Part shown: positions 8,199 through 15,466 of the stretch, one piece after another
How the letters are laid out: each line of letters starts with the position of its first letter
Numbering within the stretch: the stretch's first letter is position 1
Assembly: GCF_024205705.1 (NCBI RefSeq)
Contig: NZ_CP073115.1
Coordinates: 1,178,001-1,242,000 of the forward strand
Origin: Neisseria subflava
Lineage (GTDB): Bacteria; Pseudomonadota; Gammaproteobacteria; Burkholderiales; Neisseriaceae
Direction: 5' to 3'
DNA: 64,000 bases
The notes under the pieces: model-generated
Told to the model about the DNA's origin: nothing
What the model saw: the letters and a program-made list of their open reading frames with translations, nothing else
The model's database searches: none
Program-made: the position numbers and the translations under genes

Positions 8199-8624
8199 AT
8201 GAAAATAGCGTTATATAAAGGTACTTTGTCCGGATGGCGCGGCTGGATTAGCCGCTTGGTGCGTTTTGCTGACCGAGGGCCGTATAGCCACTGTGAGGTG
8301 GTGTTTTCAGACGGCATGTGTGCCTCGGCCAGCTGGCTTGATGGGGGCGTGCGCTTCAAAAAAATCAACTTCAACCCTGATCATTGGGATTTTATCGACA
8401 TCGGCTCCCAGTGGCCGCCTGAAACACTGGTAAGGGATTGGTTCGAGCAACGCAAAGGCAGCCGCTACGACTTGCCGGGCAGTTTGGGTGTGGTGTGCCG
8501 CCCGTTCCGCCAACGTCAAAATCGTTGGTTTTGCAGCGAGGCCGTTGCCGCCTCTTTGGGTGTCAGCGAGGCTTGGCGCATCAGCCCCAATATGTTGGCC
8601 GCGTTGTTTTTGATACGCAAATAA
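8199..8624 (+). CDS. permuted papain-like cysteine hydrolase (YiiX/YaeF type)
   Basis: A 141-residue protein with GPYSHCEVVFSDG near residue 30 and RWFCSEAVAASLG near residue 108. The arrangement His first, then a Cys at the start of a helix, is that of circularly permuted NlpC/P60-like amidases of the YiiX/YaeF group. Members often occur in phage tail and late regions, and may cleave peptidoglycan peptides or acyl/amide bonds; no substrate can be named here. The ATG follows a T run directly with no free ribosome-binding site. An inverted pair of uptake words follows the stop. The family assignment rests on the His/Cys motifs. Confidence 0.65.
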   Translation: MKIALYKGTLSGWRGWISRLVRFADRGPYSHCEVVFSDGMCASASWLDGGVRFKKINFNPDHWDFIDIGSQWPPETLVRDWFEQRKGSRYDLPGSLGVVCRPFRQRQNRWFCSEAVAASLGVSEAWRISPNMLAALFLIRK

Positions 8625-8629
8625 AAGAA

Positions 8630-8651
8630 GCCGTCTGAAATTTCAGACGGC
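8630..8651. terminator. loopless inverted DUS pair after the hydrolase gene
   Basis: GCCGTCTGAAA at 8630-8640 is followed immediately by its complement at 8641-8651, giving a 22-bp palindrome without spacer. No T run follows, so termination would be weak. Confidence 0.55.
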
Positions 8652-8661
8652 CCAAATATGA

Positions 8662-8792
8662 AGAAATATTGAAAGACGGCGACGTGCCGGTGCGGGAACA
8701 CCGACACGCCGGCCAAGCAGGGACATATCCTGCGTTAGCTTCGAAGCCGCCACCTCGCGAGGCAGCGGCATTTTATCACTAACGCATAGGAT
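8662..8792 (+). promoter_or_regulatory. structured leader upstream of com
   Basis: About 130 untranslated bases rich in nested inverted repeats. The outer helix of the second structure pairs 8727-8738 with 8779-8792, with a two-base bulge. Inside it GCCGC 8746-8750 pairs with GCGGC 8765-8769 around the palindrome CCTCGCGAGG (8753-8762). A first hairpin has CGGTG and CACCG arms near 8684-8702. The ribosome-binding AGGA of com (8788-8791) lies in the closing arm and would be masked. No known RNA family was recognised. Confidence 0.45.
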
Positions 8793-8803
8793 GAATGCAA
8801 AAA

Positions 8804-8980
8804 ATGAAACATCGTTGCAAAAATTGTAACAAGCTGTTGGCAATCGGCATCGGCCGCTTTGAAATCAAGTGTCCGCGATGCCATACGCTCAACAACATAA
8901 GTTCTTTAACAACTCAGAATGCCGGTGAGCATCCAATCCGAAAGGAAAGTATATGCCCACCAACAAACCCGCGCCGTTAG
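8804..8980 (+). CDS. com: Com-like zinc-finger translational regulator
   Basis: A 58-residue protein starting MKHRCKNCNKLLAIGIG and continuing FEIKCPRCHTLN. Two Cys-x-x-Cys pairs in this setting define the Com family of phage Mu, a zinc protein that binds mRNA and allows translation of the overlapping mom gene. ATG 8804 gives the family N-terminus and a usable AGGA at 8788-8791; an in-frame ATG at 8795 is too close to it. The gene overlaps the following methyltransferase gene by 28 bases, as com overlaps mom in Mu. This suggests the same coupling with a different modification enzyme. Confidence 0.8.
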   Translation: MKHRCKNCNKLLAIGIGRFEIKCPRCHTLNNISSLTTQNAGEHPIRKESICPPTNPRR

Positions 8981-9726
8981 TTCCGTGGATGGGCGGCAAA
9001 CGCCGCTTGGCCAAACACCTGCTCCCTATGTTTCCTGAGCACCAATGCTACGTGGAGTTGTTCGCAGGCGGAGCAGCCCTGTTTTTTCTTCGGCCGAAAC
9101 GCGCCAAGTGCGAAGTGCTTAACGACCTCAACGGCCAACTCATCAACTTATATAGAGTCGTACAGCACCACTTCGACGAGTTCGTGCGCCAGTTCGAATG
9201 GACATTGACCAGCCGCGAAGTATTTGCCCGCCTACAGTAAACACCGCCCGAGAGCATGACCGACATCCAACGCGCTGCCCGATTCTTCTATCTTCAACAC
9301 ACTGCCTTCGGCGGCAAAACCATCGACCAACATTTCGGCACCGCCACCACGGGTGCGGGCTTTAAAGCAGCCGATATAGCAGGCCGTCTGAAAGCAGCGC
9401 AGCAGCGGCTCAACGGCGTGTACATTGAGAACGAGCCGTGGGAAAAGTGCTTCAAACGTTATGACCGCGAACACACCTTCTTCTACGCCGACCCGCCTTA
9501 TTGGCAGCTTGCCGGCTACGACCGCGCCTTTGATTGGGCACAGTACGAACTACTGGCCAAGATGATGGGTGAGTGTAAAGGCAAGGTCATGCTGTCCATC
9601 AACGACCACCCGGATATTCTCGAGCTGTTTAAAGACTTCCGCATTGATCGTTTAGAGTTGGCCTATTCGGTCGGGCGCGATAAAACGCAAAAGACCAGCG
9701 GCGAGCTGGTCATCTGCAACTGGTAG
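8953..9726 (+). pseudogene. phage DNA adenine methyltransferase (Dam family), nonsense mutation
   Basis: One frame spans 8953-9726 with a single internal TAA at 9238-9240. The first part holds the S-adenosylmethionine-binding region (LVPWMGGKRRLAKHLLPMF, ELFAGGAALFF). The second part holds the catalytic FFYADPPYW motif and the C-terminal TSGELVICNW. The codon before TAA is CAG and the sequence after it, TPPESMTDIQRAARFFYL, continues the family pattern, so the stop probably replaced a Glu or Gln codon. Both halves could be made separately from ATG 8953 and ATG 9256, but an active enzyme is unlikely without suppression or complementation. In family members the product methylates adenine in phage DNA. 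An AG uptake word lies inside at about 9382. Confidence 0.8.
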
Positions 9727-9731
9727 AAAAA

Positions 9732-9759
9732 ACAAAAGCGACGATGTAGTCGCTTTTGT
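9732..9759 (+). terminator. terminator at the end of the prophage genes
   Basis: A perfect 11-bp stem (ACAAAAGCGAC 9732-9742 with its complement 9749-9759) with a six-base loop, starting five bases after the methyltransferase stop. The stem has a T-rich 3' arm. Confidence 0.8.
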
Positions 9760-9867
9760 CATTCTGCTTTCCCGAGTTCGGTATAATTTGCAAAAGTATT
9801 TCACACAGTGAAACAAATTTAAATCCGATTTATCTCAAAAAACGCGCCGATTTTTCGCGCGCGGCTT

Positions 9868-10067
9868 CAGGTAACGGGTTTTTTGACGATTCAGGTATTG
9901 TTCGATCGGTTGCCAATCAATCACCTGATCCAACTTCAATAGTGGGAAACGGTCGATGTGTTTGGCAATCATGGCTTGGGCGGTTTGCTGGAAGAAGGTG
10001 CTCATGGAAAATCCCCTAAATGTCTTGATGGGAATTTAGGGGATTTTGGGGAATTTTGCAAAGGTCT
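9868..10067 (-). mobile_element. IS5-family (IS1106-like) fragment: one end and transposase N-terminus
   Basis: On the minus strand ATG at 10005 starts MSTFFQQTAQAMIAKHIDRF, then LLKLDQVIDWQPIEQYLNRQ and KTRYL. This is the N-terminus of the IS5-type transposase common in Neisseria. Coding similarity stops at about 9868, after some 46 codons. Upstream of the ATG lies the characteristic repetitive end (CCCCTAAAT and CCCCAAAATCCCC on the minus strand), terminating at AAAGGTCT (10061-10068, plus strand). The element is inserted in LysR copy 1 and truncated on its prophage side; the rest of the IS is absent. Confidence 0.75.
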
Positions 10068-10482
10068 CAATCAGACGCTCAAGCACGACTGCCAGTAAAT
10101 CACTTTGCGCCAGCAATTCAGGCAAGACAATAAAGTTTTGTACCGATAGGCTGACATTTCTTTGTAGCCCCATCGCTTGCAGCGCTTGGTCGGTAACACC
10201 ACTGAAGCTGCCGCCATGATAGGAAATTAAGGCTTGCTCTAACTGGTAAAATTGCTCAAGGGTAAGTTCTGTTTGTTGGGCTATTGGGTGATCGTGGCGA
10301 ACGGCACAGATATAGCGTTCGTCATACAAATTTTTGGCGTGAATATCCGGTGCTTGGAAATCAGGTGTTACCAACACAAAGTCAATTTGTCGCTGTTCCA
10401 GCTGATTTTGTACGATGCTTTCGTTAATCGCCTGCACCGCCACCTTGATTTTGGGGGCTTGGATTTTCAGCAAATGCAAGAC
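10067..10482 (-). pseudogene. LysR-type regulator, fragment (copy 1)
   Basis: The minus strand encodes the effector-binding part of a LysR regulator: KIQAPKIKVAVQAINESIVQ, DFVLVTPDFQAPDIHA, a RYICAVRHDHPIAQQ segment and PELLAQSDLLAVVLERLI. It is cut at its C-terminal side by the IS end at about 10067. At its N-terminal side it stops at the bases GCAAATGCA (about 10482), where an unrelated membrane-protein tail begins. There is no DNA-binding domain. It is about 87% identical by eye to copy 2 at 13998-14420, in the same orientation. Confidence 0.75.
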
Positions 10483-10486
10483 GGGT

Positions 10487-10624
10487 TGCGGTTTTCATTT
10501 GATTGCCGAAGAGCGTTTACTGTTTTTAGGCTATTTCCTCGCCATCGCAGGCTCCGGCTTGGTGATGTTGCTGTTGCTGGCGACTTTGAATTTGGCGAGA
10601 CAGGGACGGTTGTTGGTGAAATGA
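10487..10624 (+). pseudogene. C-terminal remnant of a multi-pass membrane protein
   Basis: An open plus-strand frame ends at 10624 with HLIAEERLLFLGYFLAIAGS followed by a hydrophobic run and ARQGRLLVK. It looks like the last transmembrane helix and cytoplasmic tail of a transporter, but the family cannot be fixed from 45 residues. It starts exactly where LysR copy 1 stops matching copy 2, so it is a fusion junction and not a gene. Confidence 0.45.
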
Positions 10625-10687
10625 AAAATCGTGCGGCTTAGAGCTGTTATAATAAAACGGACATGGTTTTAGGTTGTCTGAAAACGG

Positions 10688-10727
10688 AGTAAGCACAGTC
10701 GGATTCTAGAATCCGACTGTGCTTACT
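10688..10727. repeat. perfect 40-bp palindrome
   Basis: Forty bases that equal their own complement with no spacer: arms AGTAAGCACAGTCGG (10688-10702) and CCGACTGTGCTTACT (10713-10727) around ATTCTAGAAT. The symmetry ends sharply on both sides. It lies between a degenerate uptake word (AGGTTGTCTGAA, 10672-10683) and unassigned DNA. Perfect palindromes of this length are unstable and so are usually recent or functional. Confidence 0.85.
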
Positions 10728-10989
10728 GACTATACTTTACACGGGTGTGAATTATATTTCTTTGCGGGAGGTAAAACGTACGCTGTCCACTGCTTATAGG
10801 GGAGTTCAGAGAAAAGCTCCACCAATTCGCCACTTGCTAAATAAACATAGCAAGCAATATGCCCAAATATACACCAGTGTCGATTTATTCATCCACCACA
10901 TTCAAATTCCAGATTTCTTGCCTCGACTGAAAAGATAAAGCAAAGCCATATTAAAAACCTGCCATGCTGACCTTATTCGTAGATGATGT
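10728..10989. other. unassigned 260-bp segment before the helicase gene
   Basis: No convincing gene. A 63-codon plus-strand frame (10747-10938) and a minus-strand frame ending QWTAYVLPPAKKYNSHPCKV, with an internal stop, are both open. The second has the look of a decayed protein end, but the family was not recognised. Base composition shifts towards AT near 10950. Confidence 0.4.
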
Positions 10990-13713
10990 CTATAATTCTC
11001 TACTGTTGCCTTGGGAATTTATCATCCCCTTTAATAACCCAATATCTCTAGAAAAATCTCTCTTTTCAAAACTCGATAGAATGACCTTTTCTGTTTCCGG
11101 AGACCAATAAATTTTCAAATTTTCTTTTGCTCTTGTAATAGCCGTATAAAAAATACTATGGCTTACCAATTCTTCCAATTCATTCGTAATAATGATTTTA
11201 ACAGACTTGTATTCTAAACCTTGTGATTTATGGATAGATACAGCATAAGCAACTTGAAATGGAACTAATTTATCAAATGAATCATCATCTTCATCGGTAT
11301 CTGGATATTTTTTAACTGAAAATTTAATTATTGAATTTTTACTATTTTTATTTGATAAAAGTTCAAAATCATATCCATCTGCATCAATTTCATTTATGCT
11401 AATATCTAATTCAATAGTAAAAAATATTTCACTTTCTGTTTTGTTAATATCAACAATTTTTCCTTTCATGTTGTTATGAATAAGTGGAGTAAATCTTTCT
11501 GACTCATTAAACAAAATAGGATCATTTACCTTGTAATCGTGTATTCCCCATAAAACAGGCTGGTTTGGGTTATTACTCTGCAAAAAATGATTAATATTAT
11601 TAATACCATAAATACCATCATAATTTAGGCACAAAATGATTTCATCATCATTTGGCTGATCCAGTACTGATTTATCTAATCTAACAGAATAGTTTTCTTT
11701 TACCATCGGTTCTAATATCGCTATATCTAACTCTCTAACTCTATTCCAAATCGTTAATAAATTTTCATTAGTCGTTCTATATGGTGTTTTCAATTCTAAA
11801 ATTGCAGATTGATTGACAAATCTACGAATAATGTCAAACCAATTCCCAAACAAAATAGATTCAATTTGAAAAACATCGCCAACTAAAACAAGCATCTTAC
11901 AATCTACTTTCCTTAGAATACTTACCATATCTTGATTACTAATAGTACTGCACTCATCAATAACCAATAAATCACAGGATATATGATTATTTCTTTTAGA
12001 TAGAAACTTTGAAATAGTCATAAAATAGCTGTTTTTAGTGGTTACCCTTCTTTTTAAGTTGTTTACAGCAGGATTAGTATTAGCTAAATATATTTTTTCT
12101 TTGTCATTCCAAAAGTTAGATATATGGTTTATAACTGTAGACTTACCTGTCCCTGCTGCACCGTAGATTAATGCAACTCTAGATTGAGAAAACATATTTT
12201 TTAGTAATTCTAATTTCTCATTACAATCAATTTTATATGAACCATCATTTAGCCAAGAAATAACTGAATTAGTATAACCTTCTATCTTTTCATTTTCATA
12301 TTTTTTTATTTCCAGGATAATATCAATGCAATTATCTACATATTCTTTTATATAGATAAATCCTTTATATTCAACCAAGTTACGATTGGTGTGTTTGTGA
12401 TATACGTTGGAATTATACTTCTTCATTAATTCTTGAATATTAGAGAAGCCAGATATTTCTTCTAATTTTGTAAATAAGATTCCTTTTTTCTCTGCGTTAT
12501 TCTTAATGAATCTTGCTAGGAACTCATGTTCACGATTCGATAGATTGATACAATTAAATAAATCATGCACTTTAGGGTTGTGACTTATTAAAGATGTCGT
12601 GAATGGCATTTTATCAAATGGAATACACCCCCAGTTAAGATTTAAGTTGGATAACTTATGACATGAATCATTATTAAACTGACTTTTAATTACTTTGTTA
12701 TTTAATTTATACAACAAATAACTGATAACATTTCCTCCTGCTAAATTATTTCTTATAAGGTTTCTACAAACTTCCAATATATTGATAAAATTAGTAGTTC
12801 TTACTTGTGAAGTTATTTGATTTTTAAAATCATAAAAATAATTGTCTGATAATCGTATAATATCGACAAAGTCAATTTTATTATAAGTTAAATACTTCAT
12901 TATTAAAGAATATTCATTACTGTTAGAATGAACTGATTGCATGTTGAAAATTTTTGAGAAATTCTTAAATTCACAATTACGTATTGACACTTCCCAGTTA
13001 TCAATAATTTTAATTGACATCCTACTGTTTAGTATATCAATATAATCTTCTCTTATTCTTAATTTTACTGCATAATTATCCAGTATATCATGGCGTGTAA
13101 AGGCGATAATTCTATCAAATTTACTTACTTTATCATTTGCAATAGTAAATGTAACTTCATAATATATTTCTTGTTTCACAAAGAAAGGTTTTATTTTTTG
13201 AATATAATATCTATCATTATAATCAGAATAGGTATCATTGATATGGTCTGCGTTTATTTTTAATGATATTTTTTCATAATACTCAGTTAGTTTTTCATCT
13301 AAATTTAAAGGAAACTCTTCTATATTATATAAAATATCTAACCCATATTTTTTTCTTAAAAATGATTTTATTCTTAGTAAGTATTCATAATATTTTAGCA
13401 TTAACCTTTCAGATCCATTCTCATCTATAGTATAGTGTGATACGGATTTTTGTAATAGGCTATGGAATTTATGTAGGAAATCAAAGCTGCCTTGTGATTT
13501 AATATATTCCCATGCTTCTTTTTTATCTGAATAGTTGTTAGGATCAATATCCTGACCATTACTATATATTTTTTGTGCAATATATTCGACTAAGTTTCTT
13601 AACTGGGCAAGAATATTTTGTGAAAGTAAGCCTCTTTCTGAATCATCAAATCTATCAATATTCTTAGAAATAACGGAAGCAGTTTCTTTTATTGCAATAT
13701 CTATTTTTAGCAT
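10990..13713 (-). CDS. superfamily 1 (UvrD/RecD-like) helicase-ATPase, AT-rich, candidate defence gene
   Basis: A 907-residue protein starting at ATG 13713, preceded by AAGGAG at a good distance; an in-frame start six codons upstream lacks this. Walker A GAAGTGKST is at residues 518-526, Walker B LLVIDECS at about 582-589, then LVGDVFQIES and the motif III-IV region. Near 820-850 are VAYAVSIHKSQGLEY and SHSIFYTAITRAKENL, the C-terminal helicase motifs. The N-terminal 500 residues match no domain I recognise; a helical stretch (ILAQLRNLVEYIAQKIY) opens it. No nuclease motif was seen. The gene is far more AT-rich than its neighbours and stands alone between two LysR relics, both signs of transfer. 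A role in phage defence is inference from architecture and context only. Confidence 0.75.
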   Translation of the reverse strand: MLKIDIAIKETASVISKNIDRFDDSERGLLSQNILAQLRNLVEYIAQKIYSNGQDIDPNNYSDKKEAWEYIKSQGSFDFLHKFHSLLQKSVSHYTIDENGSERLMLKYYEYLLRIKSFLRKKYGLDILYNIEEFPLNLDEKLTEYYEKISLKINADHINDTYSDYNDRYYIQKIKPFFVKQEIYYEVTFTIANDKVSKFDRIIAFTRHDILDNYAVKLRIREDYIDILNSRMSIKIIDNWEVSIRNCEFKNFSKIFNMQSVHSNSNEYSLIMKYLTYNKIDFVDIIRLSDNYFYDFKNQITSQVRTTNFINILEVCRNLIRNNLAGGNVISYLLYKLNNKVIKSQFNNDSCHKLSNLNLNWGCIPFDKMPFTTSLISHNPKVHDLFNCINLSNREHEFLARFIKNNAEKKGILFTKLEEISGFSNIQELMKKYNSNVYHKHTNRNLVEYKGFIYIKEYVDNCIDIILEIKKYENEKIEGYTNSVISWLNDGSYKIDCNEKLELLKNMFSQSRVALIYGAAGTGKSTVINHISNFWNDKEKIYLANTNPAVNNLKRRVTTKNSYFMTISKFLSKRNNHISCDLLVIDECSTISNQDMVSILRKVDCKMLVLVGDVFQIESILFGNWFDIIRRFVNQSAILELKTPYRTTNENLLTIWNRVRELDIAILEPMVKENYSVRLDKSVLDQPNDDEIILCLNYDGIYGINNINHFLQSNNPNQPVLWGIHDYKVNDPILFNESERFTPLIHNNMKGKIVDINKTESEIFFTIELDISINEIDADGYDFELLSNKNSKNSIIKFSVKKYPDTDEDDDSFDKLVPFQVAYAVSIHKSQGLEYKSVKIIITNELEELVSHSIFYTAITRAKENLKIYWSPETEKVILSSFEKRDFSRDIGLLKGMINSQGNSREL

Positions 13714-13858
13714 AGTTTTCTCCTTATGCAATTACATTAAATGTGATTTAATCATAATAAATTACGTTAAGAAAATTAGTGAATTAAGGAGCAATATAAT
13801 TGTTGCAAAGATTTTTCAGATAACCTTTTCCCCACATGTTATCTATCCATCCCGTTGC

Positions 13859-14755
13859 CTATGCTGCGCTTGCTGCACAAGCCTTTTCAATCAGCTCCCT
13901 TACCCAGCGATATGCAGGATCTTTATATGTCCGTTCGTGCCAAATCACGGTTTTGGTAAAGCCTTGAATTTCAAGGGGCGGCTCAAAACGCTTGAGATTG
14001 GGCAAGTTAGCAATCAAACGCTCAGGCACGACTGCCAATAGATCGCTTTGCGCCAGTAATTCGGGCAAAACGATGAAATTTTGTACCGACAGGCTGATGT
14101 TTCTTTGTAATCCCATCACTTGAAGGGCTTGGTCTGTAATACCGCTAAAGCTGCCGCCATGATAGGAAATCAAGGCTTGCTCTAACTGACAAAACTGCTC
14201 AAGGGTCAGTTATGATTGTTTGGCTATTGGGTGATCGTGGCGAACGGCACAGATATAGCGCTCGTCATACAAATTTTTTGCGTGAATATCCGGTACTTGG
14301 AAGTCCGGTGTCACCAGTGCAAAATCGATTTGCCGCTGTTCGAGCTGATTTTGAACCTCACTTTCGTTAATCGCCAGCACTGCGACTTTAATTTTCGGGG
14401 CTTGGTTTTCAGCAAATGCAGAAACGGTACAATCACGGCACGCATTGCATAATCGGTGCAGGCGATGCGTACGGTTAATTCTGCCGTTGTCGGATCAAAC
14501 TGCGGCGGCTGTAATAACTGCTCTACTTCATTCAGCACCTTTTTCACTTGCGGGGCAAATTCTAACGCCCGATTGGTCGGCCCAACGCCCCGTTGCACCC
14601 GCACAAACAGCGGATCATCAAAACTATCACGCAATCTTGCCAACACGCCGCTCATGGCCGACTGCGTGCTCGGCGGCTTTGCTTACGTTACGCTCGTCCA
14701 TTAACACCGAAAAGGCTTTCAATAAGTTTAAATCAAGGGTTTGTAAGGATTTCAT
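13859..14755 (-). pseudogene. LysR-type regulator, near full length but broken (copy 2)
   Basis: ATG at 14755 starts MKSLQTLDLNLLKAFSVLMD followed by ERNVSKAAEH, the winged-helix start of a LysR protein. A short deletion near 14665 shifts the frame inside the recognition helix; the next frame reads TQSAMSGVLARLRDSFDDPL. A missing base near 14415 shifts it again, and a TAA replaces a Glu codon near 14212 (compare copy 1). The C-terminal frame to 13859 is intact (MISYHGGSFSGITDQALQ). The gene was divergent from the SRPBCC gene at 14895, the usual arrangement of a LysR gene and its target. Confidence 0.8.
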
Positions 14756-14775
14756 TTTTAGCTCACTTTATTCTT

Positions 14776-14802
14776 ATAATATCATTTTATCTGATATTAA
14801 TT
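14776..14802. promoter_or_regulatory. possible LysR operator in the divergent intergenic region
   Basis: ATATCA and TGATAT arms separated by seven bases (near 14781-14799) lie between the broken LysR gene and the SRPBCC gene in a very AT-rich region that also has TATAAT-like boxes. The symmetry and the T-N11-A spacing suit a LysR site, but the cognate regulator is inactive. Confidence 0.3.
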
Positions 14803-14894
14803 ATTTATAATAGCGATTTCACTTAATATCTAACCCCACCCTATAATGCTTACATAGCAAAACGCGACTAACCATTAACTAAGAGGATTTTACT

Positions 14895-15377
14895 ATGAAA
14901 ACTTATTCACAACCTGCAATCATTTGGCCAGAAAAATATACTCCGGGCGAAACCGACAACTACGTTTCCAATGAAGTAATTGTAAAAGGCTTAAGCGTGG
15001 CGGATGTGCTGCCTTATTTAGCGGATACCAAAGCATGGGGCACTTATTATCACAATGCGGAAAATATCGTGGTGGGCGACGGTTCAACGACTAAGCTTTC
15101 AGTGGATGCCGATTTTGTGTTTGATACTTTCGGCTTTCACGTTACCTGCAAAGTAGAAGAATTTGATATCAGCGAAGATGGCAATCTTGTTCACCTTGCA
15201 GGGTCTGGCACGTTTGGCGAAGGCGAAAATTTCAGCGATGTGTATCACGCTTGGATTTTAGAAAACCTGCCGGACAACCGCGTGCGTGTATTAACCGAAG
15301 AAAGCCAAATCGGCAAACTCGCCAAAGGCTTGGCAGAAACCGTGCCCAATCTAATGGTAAACGGCCATCAAGCATAG
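14895..15377 (+). CDS. SRPBCC-fold protein, C-terminally shortened by a nonsense codon
   Basis: A 160-residue protein reading MKTYSQPAIIWPEKYTPGET, then NEVIVKGLSVADVLPYLADT and WGTYYHNAENIVVGDGS. This is the START/SRPBCC ligand-binding fold used by polyketide cyclase-like and hydrophobic-ligand proteins; no substrate can be named. It stops at TAG 15375-15377, but the frame continues as LDGLTKAAKK to TAA 15408-15410. TAG therefore probably replaced TGG (Trp), removing about 11 residues of the C-terminal helix. AGAGGA lies eight bases before the start. The following terminator is made of Kingella-type uptake words. Confidence 0.7.
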   Translation: MKTYSQPAIIWPEKYTPGETDNYVSNEVIVKGLSVADVLPYLADTKAWGTYYHNAENIVVGDGSTTKLSVDADFVFDTFGFHVTCKVEEFDISEDGNLVHLAGSGTFGEGENFSDVYHAWILENLPDNRVRVLTEESQIGKLAKGLAETVPNLMVNGHQA

Positions 15378-15408
15378 TTGGACGGTTTAACAAAAGCGGC
15401 AAAAAAAT

Positions 15409-15449
15409 AAAGCAGCCTGCACTTTGAAAAGCAAGGTGCAGGCTGCTTT
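15409..15449. terminator. terminator built from a Kingella-type DUS pair
   Basis: AAGCAGCCTGCA at 15410-15421 and its complement at 15437-15448 form an 18-bp stem with one G-U pair, between two convergent genes. AAGCAGCCTGCA is the dialect recorded for Kingella (AA-king3DUS), not the host word. Confidence 0.8.
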
Positions 15450-15466
15450 AAGGTAAAAGCCGTTTA

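Larger units (their letters stand above)
1..9759 (+). mobile_element. P2-like prophage, right (tail and modification) part
   Basis: All genes from the window start to the hairpin at 9732-9759 run on the plus strand and encode a contractile-tail module: tape measure C-terminus, U, X, D, V, W, J, I, fibre H and assembly protein G, then a cysteine hydrolase and a com-methyltransferase pair. The set of families is that of P2; the order differs from P2 itself, where V-W-J-I-H-G precede the tube, tape measure, U and D genes. Adjacent genes overlap or nearly touch, as in phage operons. The left end and integrase lie outside the window. The right boundary is not proven: phage-like coding stops at 9726 and an IS fragment begins at about 9868. 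Two late genes are interrupted, so the element is probably defective. Confidence 0.85.

Noticed and set aside
10747..10938. 63-codon plus-strand frame beside the palindrome
   Set aside because: No ribosome-binding site, no recognised family and located in a mosaic of remnants; kept only as unassigned DNA.
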